Assembly (NCBI RefSeq): GCF_006716485.1
Contig: NZ_VFPD01000001.1
Span: 458,760-522,759, forward strand
Length of the DNA stretch: 64,000 bases
Origin: Chryseobacterium aquifrigidense
GTDB lineage: Bacteria; Bacteroidota; Bacteroidia; Flavobacteriales; Weeksellaceae
Direction of reading: 5' to 3'
The notes beneath the pieces were generated by a model. That model did no database searches and was not told where the DNA came from. It saw nothing but the letters and a program-made list of their open reading frames with translations. Of the stretch, positions 63,547-64,000 are shown one piece after another. Numbering within the stretch: position 1 is the first letter of the stretch; each line of letters starts with the position of its first letter. The position numbers were made by a program, and so were the translations under genes.

Positions 63547-63580
63547 AAGATCCTGGTCCTTCGTTGGGCCGGGATTTTAC
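63547..63580 (+). terminator. Terminator of the efflux operon
   Basis: Stem AAGATCCTGGTCC / GGGCCGGGATTTT (several G-T pairs), loop TTCGTT, T-rich tail. Confidence 0.75.
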
Positions 63581-63837
63581 GCTTTTAAGAAGATGTCAAA
63601 TTTTAAACTTTTTGAAACATTAAGATGGTATGAAGGTGTTTAGAGTAGTAAGATGAGCTTCGCCTTAAGCTTAAAAATCAGAATAATTTATCTTAACTCT
63701 ACTTTATTGCTTAAATCCCTCTTCATGGTTTTTATATATATCCAGATTTAGAAAACTTTTCTATAAAAAGATGTTTACCATCATAAAATAAGGGAAAATT
63801 TCATATTTTGTTATTTTTATTCTTTCTAAATAAGAAT
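63581..63837. other. Gap before TonB-dependent receptor gene
   Basis: AT-rich, with no gene. I looked for a cobalamin or other riboswitch because the next gene is BtuB-like and found no B12-box-like block. Confidence 0.45.
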
Positions 63838-63845
63838 TATCTTTG
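63838..63845 (+). promoter_or_regulatory. -7 box TATCTTTG for TonB-dependent receptor
   Basis: Exact TAnnTTTG, 29 nt before ATG 63875; no TTG at ideal spacing. Confidence 0.45.
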
Positions 63846-63874
63846 TGGAATTATAAAACGTTGAAGTAGAAAGA

Positions 63875-64000
63875 ATGAAAAAGCAATATGCATTCATAGG
63901 TCTTTTGGTTTCGGGAGTGATGATTTCCCAGACAGGGAAAGATTCTATTGCCTCTAAAGGTATTGAAGATGTAGTAATCGTAGCCTCCAGAAAGCCTACA
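63875..64000 (+). CDS. TonB-dependent receptor, N-terminal fragment (3' end outside window)
   Basis: The first 42 codons only. MKKQYAFIGLLVSGVMISQTG is a signal peptide; GIEDVVIVASRKPT resembles the TonB box and start of the plug domain of BtuB/CirA-type outer-membrane receptors. The ligand cannot be told from this fragment. An iron-chelate or vitamin B12 receptor are the usual possibilities. Confidence 0.75.
   Translation, partial: MKKQYAFIGLLVSGVMISQTGKDSIASKGIEDVVIVASRKPT

Noticed and set aside
63581..63874. Cobalamin riboswitch before the BtuB-like receptor
   Set aside because: No B12-box-like block or large multistem structure could be seen.

Overview
The window is a contiguous chromosomal segment from a flavobacterium, most likely Chryseobacterium or a close Weeksellaceae relative. 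The evidence is AT-rich intergenic DNA, promoters of the Bacteroidetes form (TTG about 19 nt upstream of TAnnTTTG), a type IX secretion gene (porT/sprT) beside ubiE, a T9SS-sorted chitin-active LPMO, a GLPGLI-family protein, secreted proteins starting with a VGINTxNP motif, a double-glycine Cys-rich 'bacteriocin-like' peptide and a 6S-like RNA of the kind known from flavobacteria. Nearly everything is ordinary chromosome. I see no prophage, insertion sequence, CRISPR array, rRNA or tRNA.

Layout. 0-7 kb: lysS (5' end outside the window), then minus-strand cydA-cydB-clbS-like, then gyrB and a small DUF5684 protein. 7.6-13.3 kb: two DUF3857/transglutaminase-like secreted proteins (the second has lost the catalytic Cys), a DUF3298-type lipoprotein and a lipid kinase. 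13.4-21 kb: dicarboxylate symporter, gamma-glutamyltransferase, short-chain threonine dehydrogenase, a degenerate NodB-like protein, a membrane metallophosphoesterase and a KAS III-like enzyme. 21-25.7 kb: membrane protein-ubiE-porT, then coiled-coil protein-zapA-6S-like RNA-rny. 25.8-32 kb: an MFS transporter, the GG-leader peptide, a YeiH transporter with a LysR regulator, and a CLC-F fluoride antiporter under a fluoride riboswitch. This stretch carries two copies of a composite repeat, (ATAAAAG)n plus a two-hairpin element. 32.5-50 kb: thioesterases, ArsC/Spx-like protein, secreted repeat protein, idi-hypothetical-gcvT, HAD phosphatase, serA-like dehydrogenase, mscL, nnr, lgt with a secreted N-terminal extension, yidD, rarA, DUF2339 protein, pheA. 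50-58 kb: dnaA, LMW-PTP, a small secreted protein, an RsmI-like methyltransferase, the LPMO, DUF4349 lipoprotein, DUF2891 and Mpo1-like genes. 58.4-63.5 kb: an AraC regulator followed by a TolC-HlyD-MFS exporter operon. The window ends inside a TonB-dependent receptor gene.

The most rewarding signals are non-coding: (i) the fluoride riboswitch, whose P1 strand overlaps a hairpin covering the ribosome-binding region of the CLC-F gene; (ii) the structured RNA between zapA and rny; (iii) the paired microsatellite/hairpin repeats upstream of two ion transporters; (iv) an operator-like cluster of dyads before yeiH; and (v) two promoters placed so close to start codons that the mRNAs should be leaderless. 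Several intergenic gaps also hold a family of degenerate 6-8-bp-period repeats. All functional calls rest on motif recognition by eye; no database search was run.
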